64,000 bases of DNA, taken from the NCBI GenBank assembly GCA_947095585.1, contig OX352763.1:23547462-23611461 (forward strand). Reading direction: 5' to 3'. Under the pieces are notes generated by a model. It did no database searches, had not been told where the DNA came from, and saw nothing but the letters and a program-made list of their open reading frames with translations. Every line of letters begins with the position of its first letter. The first letter of the stretch is position 1. Position numbers and translations under genes: made by a program. Shown piece after piece: positions 43,111-54,780 of this stretch. The DNA is from Nephrocerus scutellatus (lineage: Eukaryota > Arthropoda > Insecta > Diptera > Pipunculidae).

Positions 43111-44115
43111 TCAGTCATCAGTTTGTGTAAAAATGTATATGTATGTATAGTATTATGTAATATACGAGCAAGGAAAGTGGAGTTTATGTTATGTGCACTT
43201 TTCTGCGAGTAATGTACGTTTTTTTTCACACGACCAAAACCGGTTTTTCTGCTAAACCGGTTATGCGCAATGGAAAATTATTCAGTGAATGTGTGGTCGC
43301 TGTGACTGCAGTATATAACAAAAGTAGTTGATGCGTTAACTCACTAGTGTGTGTAAGGGCTACTTTCGAAGCTAGGTTATAGTGTATGAAACAGTAACTT
43401 TCGTCTATGGGCGTGTGAAAATATACTATAATCGTCTCACTATAATTAGGTTGTCACTGTAATGACGAATTTCTTGAGACATTCGCCATTGTGCCGAGCT
43501 AAACGCTATGATAAGAAGAAACGAAAGATTTTAAATATCAATCAGCCAATATCAGTTCATGAATATAATCAATGAATGGGTAGCGTTGAACTTGTAATGA
43601 GCAACTACCGCATAAGAAGAAGTGTATTGACCACTTCTTATGAATAGACTCGATGCAGCTATGGTCAACGCATGAAACTTGCATGTCCTGTGTCTAAGGT
43701 ATAAGAACGAGTAGCACCCATAAGCCAATTTGATTTTCGCGTGATTGTTGTGGAAGTTCTAGTAAAAGGGCGAGAGGTTCATCATTCAGGTGTCAGCAAT
43801 ACTATTGCTACACCATTGATCATATTGTCGAGAAAATTACAAGACGTGCCCGTTGGAAAAAAATGTATTGCGACACTTCAGTTTCGACACTTTTCTTTTA
43901 TTTCTCTCATTTATATTATTTTATGTTATTATGTTTTATTTTCATTAAATTAAAAAATACCTACCACGTATTCTGTCTTTTTACATTCAAATCATTGTTT
44001 TTAAATTTTCACGTATATTTTGTTCACACAGTGGCGGGTTGGGTATTCTCTAAAGACCAGATCAGTGATGCAATCATGGTGATTTCTTTTCAATAAATAT
44101 GTAACAATGAAGGTC
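43111..44115. other. no gene recognised
   Basis: AT-rich; no motif seen. The last ~100 bases may belong to the RTE-b copy that follows. Confidence 0.35.
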
Positions 44116-44119
44116 AACT

Positions 44120-45360
44120 TCATTTGGAAACTTTCTCCGAATTTGTCTATTCATCCGTTCTCCGAGTTGGCTGTTCAGCTAGGAACGACAAACGAGCATG
44201 GCTAAGCGACATCGCAAGACAAGCACAGCAAGCCGCTGATAGTAGACAATACAGCACAGTCTACCAACTCGCTCGTAAGCTCGCCAACAAGAAACACCAC
44301 ATCAACTACCCTGTTAAGACAATAGACGGCTCTTTGATCCTTATGGAGGAACCACAATTAACCCGCTGGACAGAATATTTTAAGAATGTTTCGAATTATA
44401 CTTCGCCAGGCACATCTTGGCTAACCATTCAAAATCTACTCGGGAGTCAAGCAAGGTTGCACTCTCTCACCATTGCTTTTCACAATTGTCATCGACTGGG
44501 TGATGAATATAGTAACCCGTACTCCATCGGGCTTGCCATGTAATGTTTTTCACCGGCCTAGATGACATGGACAATGCCGATGATATCTGTCTCCTATCAC
44601 AATCGCTAGGTGACATGGAGCAAATTAAATTAAACTCACTAGAACTCCATTCTAACAAAGTGGGTTCAAAAATTTAGGTCTCAAAAACAAAACTACTTCG
44701 TGTTAACGCTAGTGGGACATGTGATCTCTTGATTGACGGCCATCAGATAGAGGAAGTCGATAAGTTTTGTTATTTAGGCAGTTGGATGTCAAAAAATGGT
44801 GGTGCTGACTCGGATGTGTGCTCTCGTGTAAACAAGGCGCGACACTCCTATAGTATGCTAATTAATATCTGGAACTCCTCGCAAATCTCCCAGAATCTGA
44901 AGCTACCGATCTTCAGATCTAACGTTCTCTCAGTACTCTTGTATGGCTGCGAAACATGGAAAGTCACAGAGTCAAATGCGACGCGCCTCCAAGTCTTTGT
45001 CAACAAGTGCTTAAGGAGGGTACTGAGAATAAGATGGCCGGACATTATCACCAATCAAGACTTGTGGAGAGTAAAGCAGCAGGAAGCAATCGCGATCACC
45101 ATCAGACGACGAAAATGGAGCTGGATTGGCCACACTTTGAGAAAGCCAGCGGACGATATTACGAAACTAGCGCTTGACTGGAATCCACAAGGAAGCCGCC
45201 GAGTTGGCCGTCCTAGCAAGACATGGAAAAGGACGATAGAAGAAGAAGTAAGATACCAGGGGACAGAGTGGCGTCTCTTGAAATCTTTCTAAATCGAGTT
45301 CGTTGGCGGGCGTTTGTAGAAACCCTATGCTCGCCCGCGGAGTGAAGGAAGGAAATAAAA
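44120..45360 (+). mobile_element. RTE-b LINE: linker plus RT C-terminal half, RT centre deleted
   Basis: ARNDKRAWLSDIARQAQQAA, YSTVYQLARKLANKKHHINY and EEPQLTRWTEYFKNVSN form the linker (44.15-44.40 kb). Without the RT fingers it jumps to DNADDICLLSQSLGDMEQ (catalytic FADD reads NADD), then an open frame 44729-45292: IDGHQIEEVDKFCYLGSWMS, LPIFRSNVLSVLLYGCETWK, FVNKCLRRVLRIRWPDIITN, RRRKWSWIGHTLRKPADD, ALDWNPQGSRRVGRPSKTWK. The last part is the conserved post-RT domain. These 187 open codons are the longest open stretch of element protein in the window. The 3' end near 45360 runs into AT-rich sequence. Confidence 0.85.
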
Positions 45361-45364
45361 ATAC

Positions 45365-46585
45365 GGGAATTATCTATCCAGTTGGGATTGAGTAATATTT
45401 ATAAGGTTACCAAAAATTATATTTTTTATAATTTTTTACTTTAATCTTAAAATACAAATGGCGCCCTCTTAAAAAGTGATATCATGAGATGTACACTGGA
45501 GAATAAGCGAGAATAAATGACTCAATTTTAAAACCCATCAATGAACTGTGATGACCGTACAAGTCAAAGCAACACTTAACCCAGAGATTAGGAGAATACC
45601 ATTTTGTCACATCAATCCATCCATCTATCCATAGGGCCAGTCCACCCCACATCACACCACCACGATCCACCCGCATTGACAATGTTGTAATTTGCATTCA
45701 TTTTTGATCTAATTATAAGCGCTCGTGTGATGTGATGATCATCAGCTCTATCTAATCTCGTTCGCTGGATATAAAACAAAAAACCAAACAACAACAAACA
45801 ACGACTAATAAACAAAATAACAATTTTTATTAAAATTTATGTTGACAAGTGAAATAACTTTGCTTAGCTTTGTCATTGAACAACTGGTAGTGTGTCTGTC
45901 GTCTTCACATCTTTCTATGTCAGATAAACGCACGTGTGCGTGTATCTGTGTTGGTGTCGCCTTTTGTAGTTAACCAAAAGTGATCAGACAAATTTGTTTA
46001 TTAACAACTAACTCTTTGTACGGAATGACGTAATAAAATACAGTCATTATGTGCATATGCTGTGCAGTGGGTAATAGCAAATAATTTCAGTTTTCAGCCG
46101 ATGAATTACACAATTAGCTCGGGAAAGAGATGAGATGACCGACAATTTGCGCAAATATGTGTGTTTATTTTTCTTCTTTTCACAAATGGCATTGCTTTTG
46201 AAGCTTTTTTGTCTAACAGTTTATTGTTGCATAACTGGAATCTTAGATTTCAGACAGTCTTTTAGGCAAAAATTCGACATCATTGCGAACAAAGTTTTTT
46301 CAGTACAGTACTTCCCCGACTTAAGTAACTTACGCGTTCAGTAAACTTTTAAAAGTAACTTCACGTACACGTGAACCCCCCGGATGGAGGGGAAAAATAG
46401 ATGTATTAGTGATTAACTTAAGAGCAAAAACCATATGATATTATTCTGTTTTTAAATTCTCTATATTAACTTTGCGTGCCCGTGGCTGGCTGGTAGAATC
46501 TTGTAACCAATTTTTAACCCACTTCCTAAAGTCCGATCTTATTCAAACTTTTCACGCATGTGTATCTCCGATGACAACAATTTCT
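45365..46585. other. no gene recognised
   Basis: AT-rich. 46455-46585 contains a GC-richer stretch that may be the 3' part of the minus-strand RTE-a element. No exon supported. Confidence 0.35.
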
Positions 46586-46589
46586 TTTA

Positions 46590-48083
46590 AAATTTGGGGA
46601 CCCTCGGGCTTCGGGGTCGGGGAGCTTGGCCGACCTCGCTGTCGTGTTCCATAAATCCTACCGCAAAGGACTTCCCGAGCAGGATCCTCTTCGCTCATGC
46701 GAGCTAGGTGTCTTGCCCACCGGAGCATACCAAGCGGTAATGCTCGTAGATCTCGTCATTATAGAGTCTCCTGAATTGTCCTTCCTCACATACGTTATTC
46801 CGTAAGACTTTTCTCTCGAACACGGCTAAGAGGTCAGAATGCTTTCTGCTAAGCACACAAGTCTCGGTCACATGTACTTTGTTTTGCTATTATTTATGTG
46901 CAGCCCCAGATTTCGTGCCGCCCACTCGATCTAGATGAAAGCTTTCTGTACAGCTCTTATAGAGGATAATTCCTCTCGCCGTTACGTCAGTCTCAGATCA
47001 CTTTTTCCAACGCCAGGTTGAAGAGGACGCAGGCCAGTCAATCCCCTTATCGGAGCCCGGTAAAGATGTTAATTGGGCTTGATAGTGATCCGGATATTTT
47101 AACTTGGCTTATAACATTGGTCATGGTCTCATGGCTTTATAAAGTTCGACTCTGGTTATGCTATAATAGGCGGCTTTAAAGTCTATAAAAAGATGGTATA
47201 GTGAGTTTTGAAACTCTAAACATTTTTTCATCACCTGCTTAAAGGTGTAAATCTGATCAGTTGTTGATTTGTCTGGGATGAAGCCACACTGCTATGGACC
47301 AATGATGACTTTAGTATATGGGGCTATTCTGTCTTAAAGGATAGAAGAGAAAATCTTATACGCGGTACTCAAGAACGTTATACGACGATAGTTGCTGCAT
47401 GCGTTGTAATATCTCTTTTTTTATGAATGGGGCACAGAATGCCTCTTCGCCAGTCTTCTGGCATCGCTTCTTCCTCCCACACTAACACTTTTAGTTCATT
47501 AGAATTGTGTGGTGTATTGCGGTAGATACCTATGAGATGGGCGATCAGCTTACCGTCTTTGTCTTTGCAGTATGTGTAACGCGGTGTATATTGTGTAATA
47601 CCGCGGATTCTTTGGTAGAACTTCCCCGCCTGATGCGGTCCTCGTTCTTAGTACTGTTCACGGTTCACGGACAAGATACTTCTCCCAGGCAGCTTTCTTT
47701 TGACGGTGTACTGTTTTTTCATATTCTCATGCATTTAGGGCGAGTCTTATTGCCGTACCGTAGTTGCTTCTGGTATCTTCGTTGCGAAGGGCAGCCGTGT
47801 TTACTCGAATCTGAATCGCAGATGCAGTCTTTCTTGATGATGCAATCCGCGCTCGGAACACCATACCAACAAGATAGTGGTCCGAGTCGACGTTGGCATC
47901 TCGGTACGTTCGTACCGTCATCAGGTGCGAAAATCTCTTTTCAAACGATTCTTTGATGATTCTTTGTAGTTTGACCGAGTCTTTTGGAGCAACTACAAAT
48001 TCAGGCTTTTGATAAAGATTTCCTATTTCGGTGGTTAAAAAAAAACGGAATTTTTGCAACGAACCACTGATGTAGTTGCACAA
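46590..48083 (-). mobile_element. RTE-a LINE: ORF2 from endonuclease to C-terminus, internally deleted
   Basis: Minus strand in order: KRFSHLMTVRTYRDANVDSD, HYLVGMVFRARIA (end of EEP, catalytic SDH intact), ALRNEDTRSNYGTAIRLALN, FYQRIRGITQYTPR (linker), EEEAMPEDWRRGILCPIHKK, NYRRITFLSTAYKIFSSIL (RT fingers), YQCGF-PGKSTTDQ-type sequence near 47.28 kb, HLFIDFKAAYYSITRVELYK (first catalytic Asp), scrambled middle, LLAVFERKVLRNN, EEGQFRRLYNDEIYEHY, and MSEEDPAREVLCGRIYGTRQ, RGRPSSPTPKP (the post-RT RMPxDRxPxKVLxGxIxGxRxRGRP motif). The YxDD region is lost. Despite damage it shows the full domain order of this family. Confidence 0.8.
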
Positions 48084-48089
48084 AGTTCA

Positions 48090-49585
48090 ACATTCACATT
48101 TTGAGGCATTTAGTCGAACATTGTGTGTACTCTAAAAAGCTCTGCTGTGCTAGGTTGCGCACAATATGCGGCCGGCTGGCCTAATTGTTGTACTCGTCAG
48201 AACCAGAGCAAATGAGACACAAACAATAAAACTACAACTGATCTGCAATAAAATTACCACATAAAAGAACCACACAGAAACATACATGTCTAGATATCTT
48301 GAGTTTAAAACTTATCTTTGGAGACCACATAAAATGAACTCAAAGTTCAAATTTGACAAATTCTTTGTCGACTTAATCGATCACGGGTCGTAAATTGTTT
48401 AAATCAACCCAAACAATACTAAAAACAAAAAAGTCCGATGGGTGGTTTATTTGTATGATTGTCGCCCTTTTATCAGTCAGTCAGTCAGCGGCCGGAGCAG
48501 CACGAAAAATGTCAAAAATTGCGTCTTCTACGAGGAAATACACACACACACACAATCAGTAAGAAAGCGTTTGGTGTAAAGACTTTCGCGTCTACGCACA
48601 ATTCTACGCACGGGAACAAAAAACGAAGCGCACAGCACCACTAGAGCCAAAAATGGCAAACAATTCTGACATTACGGACGCATAATAAGTGTATTTCTGG
48701 TTTTAGTTTTTTTTTATTCATTTTGCTTTTTTACGAGCTAGCTAGCATTAGTATGCGTAACCTAGTGAAGAGGTCTTGACGACGAAAATAGGTTTTTTAA
48801 AGGGGCTTTAGAATGTTCTGGTTTTGTTTTTGTTGTTGTTGCGGAAATGTAACAACTTTGAACTTTTTTATGGTTTATGCGGTCGGTTTATTTATTCATG
48901 TATCGAATTTTACATCTTTTAGACTACACATATATCATATCTACAATAATAACAACTATAGCAATATAAGCAAAAACATTTTAAATTATTCCATCCCAAC
49001 GAGTTATGCACGGTTGAGATATTGTCCCATAAATGCGATACTAATTATTTCGTATCGTAGATGTATTTGTCAATGCCCGGGTAGAAGCATATAAAAGGGG
49101 CGGGTTAGAAGGTTAGTATGATCTAAACCATCGATATCCATCCCATCCATTAAATATGTTATGAAATGTTGTCATTCTCCAAACTCAAAGTTGTCAACTT
49201 TGCATAAGAAGAGTGCGGTTATTATATGTAAATATTTGGGCAGTGTACTTTTGGATACAGTTGTTCTTTATGACCCAAAACCTTGTTGAAAAAATGGGTC
49301 AAGTATAGGGCAAATTAAAACGAGTAAAGCCTGAGGTATGCGGAACAGCAACTGGCAAACGACTCATCCGGATAAGCACAGTAGAAAGATTAGATACGTT
49401 ATCTAGCCTAGAATCTTAACCAGATATCCTCATCGAATGGATACTACCTTAAGGTCGTAAGATCACTAATTTTCGGCGAGACTGTGTCACTTACAGTATT
49501 CACCTTTAACTGATAATTACATTTCTGTATTGATCTTCAAGTAAAATTTCGTTGTCGAGCTTTCGACCAGAGGAAACGATGAAGT
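48090..49585. other. no gene recognised; TCAG and AC microsatellites
   Basis: (TCAG)4 at 48473-48488 next to GCGGCCGGAGCAGC, and (AC)n at 48538-48555. The combination of initiator-like TCAGT motifs with a GC-rich patch is suggestive of a promoter but not sufficient. The rest is AT-rich without motifs. Confidence 0.3.
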
Positions 49586-49587
49586 AA

Positions 49588-49676
49588 TACAAAGTACTCA
49601 TCAAAATGGCGCATACTAGCGCTAATTGAGGACCTCGCAAGCACAGCGTGGACCACCACTCTACCTACCTACCTAA
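49588..49676 (+). mobile_element. L-CTAC LINE 3' terminus with tail
   Basis: atggcgcatactagcGCTAATTGAGGACCTCGCAA followed by gcgtggaccaccactCTACC and (CTAC)n at 49659-49676. It matches the minus-strand ends at 31.77 and 19.01 kb. Only the last ~90 bases of the element remain. Confidence 0.75.
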
Positions 49677-49679
49677 TAC

Positions 49680-50610
49680 AAAGTGCTACTTTACAATGAA
49701 GGGTCTTAAAAGAAGAATCTAAGCATAGTCTTATAGAGTCTAGACTTAAAGACACTAAGAAACCCAAAATTATCTAAGCAGTGCGAAGCAGTATTGACCT
49801 CAATAAGACAAATCCTTCGATGGCATCAATCGAAAAGAAAACATTGAAAGCAAATAGAAAAGAGGTAATGATGTAAATAACACAAGAAAGAAGCAAAACC
49901 TTGGACCTTTTAGGTAAAAGTATGTTGTAAGTAATAAGTACCATTAAGAAATGGATACTCGCTTTCCATTCCATTTCCGCTTTCAGCAAATTGTGCCTTA
50001 GAAAGAATGATGTGGCCAATCTATAATGAGTGAAGTGACAACAACCGAGTTGAGATTAAGGACTCGAATACATATTGGAAAAGTTATAGCAATCAAGTAT
50101 CAAGCCAAACTTGCAATTCAGCCCACATAATAGCATTTGCTAGAGTTGATAAAAACTACAAGCGATGTAGTTGTCATAATGGGGAGAAGATATCCTGGCC
50201 GGATTTTTCATTAAAACAAAACGTTTTTTTTTGAACTTGAATACTCTTCTAAACTCCGGCAATAAAGGTCCCCATAATACCATTAGTTTCCTGCCTCCAG
50301 TTAGAAAATGAGTGATGCGATACAATATAGAAATTTGTGGAGTTAACGAGATAACTCTAAACGCACGCAAAAGCCTAATTTCCTTGAAACTATTCAATGA
50401 AAGACTACTCACGGCAAATTACAGGACAAGAGTTATAAACGTTGCGATCGTTTTGACAGCTTACAGTTTATTGTAGAAGCTTTCTTTGTCTTCCTCAAAC
50501 GCTAAGTTTAAGTAAGAACTCTTAATCCCTGAGGAAGACTGAGGAAGAGAAAACTTATGCAATCAACTGCAAGTTAACTAAACTGATTGTAACAGTGAGG
50601 ATATTATAAT
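49680..50610. other. no gene recognised
   Basis: AT-rich, no motif seen in any frame. Confidence 0.35.
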
Positions 50611-50615
50611 TTTGA

Positions 50616-50900
50616 GGGCGCTCAGTGGAAAAGCGCATGGCAACTAATCAGGAGGTTTGTGGTTCGAATCCCAGTAACACCAAAAGTATTTTTCACGGTG
50701 TCCCACCTCTCGGGAATATCTGACAAACGTTCCGAGAGAAATAACTTGTCATGGAAAGCTTCTCAATTCGCCGTTCGGATCCGGCCTTAAATTGTAGGTC
50801 CCTTCCATTTGTGTCCAAAAATTAACATGTGCAGCACAAATGGTCGCGAGAAGTTAGGCCTTGGACCGCAATGGTCTGTCGCGCCAAATATTATTATTAT
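50616..50900 (+). mobile_element. SINE-T, copy 1 (tRNA-derived SINE)
   Basis: The head GGGCGCTCAGTGGAAAAGCG keeps most of a tRNA A box; GGTTCGAATCC at about 50654 is a perfect pol III B box. The body continues tttttcacggtgtcccacctctcg...GACAAACGTTCCGAGAG, CTCAATTCGCCGTTCGGATC, CGGCCTTAAATTGTAGGTCC and ends gcgccaaATATTATTATTAT, an (ATT)n tail. SINEs are transcribed by RNA polymerase III and moved by a partner LINE. The A box has lost about four bases relative to copy 2. I see no certain target duplication. Confidence 0.85.
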
Positions 50901-51039
50901 ACTTAAAGAAACTATGACGCATTGACGCATGCATTGACGTAACGCATCCTTTGTATGGGTATGTGTGTATAGGATTTTATTTAACAATTTAGTTACGGGA
51001 TCTCTTGCGATTCATACGAAGCTCCAAGTGGTTCAACGA

Positions 51040-51147
51040 GTAGGTGTGGAATTTTCCTAGATCCTTGTGGTATCACAACGGACCTTCATGGTCTAAGTGC
51101 GTCGGTTTTGACTGACGGCCACTTCAACCTAAACTAACCTAACCTTG
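51040..51147 (+). mobile_element. L-CCTAA LINE 3' terminus with tail
   Basis: TTGTGGTATCACAACGGACC, then ggtctaagtgcgtcggttttgactgacggccacttcAACCTAAACTAACCTAACC. It matches the 3' ends at 20.89 and 58.26 kb. Only the last ~105 bases are present. Confidence 0.7.
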
Positions 51148-51254
51148 ATACGGGATAATGTAACACAGAGCGCTCTACCAACAAAACGAGGCTGAATTCA
51201 ATGGAGCCCTAAAACCCATGTCTAACGTTGTCACAAACAGGGCAACAGTTCGAG

Positions 51255-51790
51255 CGATAACTTGTTACTTGTTAATTGGAAGTATCGTCTCATACTCATT
51301 TGACAGTGATACCGAATTAGACATCAACAGCCGCATATACCAAAAACAAATGATGCATTCGGTATGTTGTCTAAAATGAATGAAGCTGCGAATGTTCCGC
51401 TGTAACGTGGAATTGATGTTGTTATATGGCTGCAGTACCTGGAAAGTGACCATCAATGTAACAAAAAGCTGCAGACTTTTGTTAATCGATAACAAAAAAG
51501 CTGCAGACTTTTGTTAATCGATATCTAAGAAATACATTGTTAGATTTGTGGACAAATCGTTCCTAAAACACAGAGCTTTATGGGAGAGCGGGTCAAAAGG
51601 AAAAGCGTTAAGGACGAAAGTTGTATTGACCAGCAGATCATACAGATAAACCCACAAGGAAGAATACATAGAGGTTCCGCAGAGGTGGCGCAGAACAGTT
51701 AACAAGGATTTCAGCTGTTGCAGAAGAGCTAAATGGATCTGAGATACATTGCCCGTAGGGGCGTAGGCGTGATGGATCCCATGAAACCCA
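51255..51790 (+). mobile_element. RTE-b LINE: post-RT C-terminal fragment
   Basis: Shifted frames: SRIYQKQMMH, LLYGCSTWKVTINVTKSCRL (VLLYGCETWKVT), KLQTFVNR, ADHTDKPTRKNT-type debris (WNPQGxRxRGRP region) and EELNGSEIHCP. A 31-base tandem duplication (GCTGCAGACTTTTGTTAATC at 51470 and 51501) lies in it. Strongly decayed; 3' end near 51790. Confidence 0.6.
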
Positions 51791-51794
51791 TAAA

Positions 51795-52935
51795 AAGACA
51801 CAGAGTACTTAACTAAGTAACATTAACCCAATTCGACTCAGTCTCAGGCATGTCTGTTGTAAACCTGCTGATTACAATTAGATTTCTGTAGTAAGCTTCC
51901 TCAGTGCCGCTAATCATTATACAACAATGATACGAATGATTACGGAATAAATAAGTGTTTCCTCGACATTTTGATTTCGATCTAACTCTTTACGCATTGG
52001 ATCGTTGCCCTGTACTCTGCTTTATCAAATCCGATCTAAATCAATCAAAAATTCTCATGATCTTAAAAAAAATAAATATCGAGCAATTTATAGGCCATTT
52101 AAATACCGTCCCTCAACCAAACTGTTGGAAGATTTGCTGAGCTATTCATCATGCTAAAAATATGTACTGCTCGTATATTTATTTGTTTATAAATAACACG
52201 CTGCAGATTCGTAAAGAATTTCAAGAATTCTCCCTCTTTTCATTTTATGCGGTTTAGGGTGTATTTTCCTCCCACCCATTTTTTTTCGCAGCAGTTGTTA
52301 AATAATAATTGTATCTGTAGCACACCTCGCGTGATGGAATGTCGGAAGAGAGGGAACTTTTAGGATTTTCCCCACAAAAAATTCGAATTGAAGGGATGAC
52401 GTAGGCATAGACATATATCAGGCTGAATTCTTTTTGTAAAATTGGAAATTTTTATGTTTATTTACAATTTTTTTATTCTTCTATTATTTTTACGATTATT
52501 TTGGATTTAATAATAATGCGTACGCTCGTGCCTTTGGAATGTTTGGAATACTGGACGTTTTTGGTTGAATATGACTTCTCCAAGGAAATCGGTTGAGGGT
52601 TGTTTCCCATTTTGCGTCAGTTATTGTTAATTTATGGCATTATGGCTGGCATAAGAAAAACTTTTTTTAATATAAAAACCAACATGTACTTGAAAAGATA
52701 CCAAAGTTTGATTAAAAAAAACACAGGAGTTAAGTGAGAGAGAACAAAAGTGAATGAGTGATTGTGAAATCTGTAATCAGCATGTACGAACTGCGTTAAT
52801 AGAATATATTCCTTACGGTAGGATTCCGTCAAAATGTAGGTCCAATTTTGATAGAATTCATTTCAGTAAAGATTACAAGACACAAAAAATTGTCAATAAA
52901 GGGTTTTTCATTAAGAGCGTCCCTTTTGGAAAACA
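51795..52935. other. no gene recognised
   Basis: AT-rich. A plus frame at 52754-52954 with the start MSDCEICNQHVRTALIEYIP has no recognisable domain and could be the 5' part of the LINE piece that follows. Confidence 0.3.
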
Positions 52936-53129
52936 GCTTGTGCTTGAGATATAAAAAAATACCATCAACACCATTAATTATGGAACACATAACGTCATTC
53001 AATTGGCCTCCACGGAAAAGCCTACACGAGTGGACGAGCTGACACCAATTATTCATGAGTTTGTCGCATTAATAGACAAAAAGGGCAATTTTGCGTTCGA
53101 TATTGGTCGTCAGTCGTGTATTTTCTCTA

Positions 53130-53470
53130 GTTTATTGGCACAGACCGTGGACTTAGCAACACACAAAAGAAAAAAGTCCGTAGGCGTCAAAACACATTAA
53201 CAAGCCACCAATTGACTGGTCCAATTCATGGTTACTGAGCTTTGATTTCAATAACTTAAATTTTTGACCATATGTGTCACATGTAGCTTTATTGAACTTC
53301 TCACAAAAGAATATATCCGTACTTTTAAAACAGGAGCCATCCCAAATAATTTCAAGCAATCAGTGTTCTTTCCCATTCTCAAGAAAGGTGAACCCAATCT
53401 CATAGAAAACTACCGTAGCATTGCCTTTTTCAACTCCTCAACATTGTCCGGTAGCGATCTCCATTGACTG
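53130..53470 (+). mobile_element. LINE RT-fingers fragment of a separate family
   Basis: The frame 53264-53467 reads LLTKEYIRTFKTGAIPNNFK, QSVFFPILKKGEPNLIENYR, SIAFFNSS. This follows the consensus PxxFKQSVIFPIHKKGxxxxxxNYRGIAFLNSS at the beginning of RT in a LINE family distinct from J1, RTE-a and RTE-b. Linker-like sequence (53130-53260) precedes it with stops. It is cut at about 53470, and a J1 copy begins 240 bases later. Confidence 0.6.
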
Positions 53471-53699
53471 TGAATGTGTTGAAGAAGTTTGGGCCAATTA
53501 TCACTCTAGCAGGAAACCAGCAGCAATGGTAAGTTGTTTTGGATATAATGGATTTTTGTGATTGCTTTTGGGTTGCTGACTTGCATAGTGAAAGTTTTGC
53601 TTAACGAAGCAGTTGTGCCAGAAATTGGCTTTATCACTGAGATTGATTTGTATCTTTTTCGTACATAGAGAAAGAGAACAGAGAGGTATGCTTTCGGTT

Positions 53700-54780
53700 T
53701 TACAAAGTAAAGAAAATGTGTTCTTCCAAGCTGGAATTACCAATACGTAAGCTTTTCCATCTATCCTATTATTCTGGACTCTTCCCGAGAAGGTGGAAAA
53801 CAGTCTTTGTCCAGCCCGTACACAAAAAAGGCGAGCCGTCGTCTCCTTCTTTTTACAGACCCATAGCACTTACATCCATTATTTCCAAAGACATGTAAAC
53901 TCTATTCAATTCTCATCAGCTTATGGAATATCTTGAATCAAACGAAATCTTTAGTGTCCGGCAGTATATCTCACCGAACCGTTGAACCGTTCTTTACATC
54001 AATTTGCTGAAAGCAAAGCTGTTACACTCGATGTTTCCAATGCATTTGACAGAGCTTGGCAGCAAACTCTTTCTGTCAAAATGCGTGCTCGTAGAGTCGA
54101 TGTACCGCACTTGATGGAACCGCTCAATTCAAGTTGTATTAGACGGTTTCAAGTCTAAAATACATCGCATAAATGCGTTCCCCAGGGCTATGTTTTGTCC
54201 CCGACGCTCTTTCTCATTTTTGTTAATGAGTTCTTGTCTAATATGTAATTCTAATCCAATTCATTCTTTCGCTGACGACAGCACTCTCAGCTTCTCACAA
54301 AAGTCTGACGAAAGTCCCTCCACTTCTTACGTGGAACAAATACGTACGTTAAGCACGTTAAGTTCTGACCTCGACAGCATAATAAGAAAATGGTGAATAA
54401 ACAATCCTGCGAAATGTTTAGGTTTTCTAACATCTGGCTACTATCTACAAGCCGTTTATTCGCCCTAAACTTGAGTATAATTGTTTTATCTGGTCTGGTG
54501 TACCTACTACCTTGCATCAACTAGATAGAATACAAAACCGTGCAATATAACTTATAAGTGACGAAAACATAGCTACGTTCGTTCTTCAGCCGTACAACAC
54601 GTGTGTGGAATGCTCTGTCAGGCTCTGCCTTTCCACGTCACTATGATCCACAGGCATTCAAAGCACAAGCTCATAGACATCTCCCATTTTCTCCTCCTTT
54701 TAACGTCAACGCTTTGCCACTATATAGCCGATCATTATAAGGATGTGAACCCCCTACGCGTGCGCATATGGTAAAAAAAA
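53700..54780 (+). mobile_element. J1 LINE: RT to 3' end
   Basis: IRKLFHLSYYSGLFPRRWKT, VFVQPVHKKGEPSSPSFYRP, IALTSIISKDM (53.72-53.90 kb), then shifted frames with AVTLDVSNAFDRAWQ, AMFCPRRSFSFLLM (VPQGSVLSP region frame-shifted), IHSFADDSTLSFSQKSDESP (catalytic FADD), LSTLSSDLDSIIRKW, LHQLDRIQNRAI, and SFFSRTTRVWNALSGSAFPR-type sequence. A deletion removes about 70 residues near 54430. The 3' end (gatgtgaaccccctacgcgtgcgc...gtAAAAAAAA) at 54742-54780 equals that at 22.97 kb. One of the most complete 3' halves of J1 here. Confidence 0.85.
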
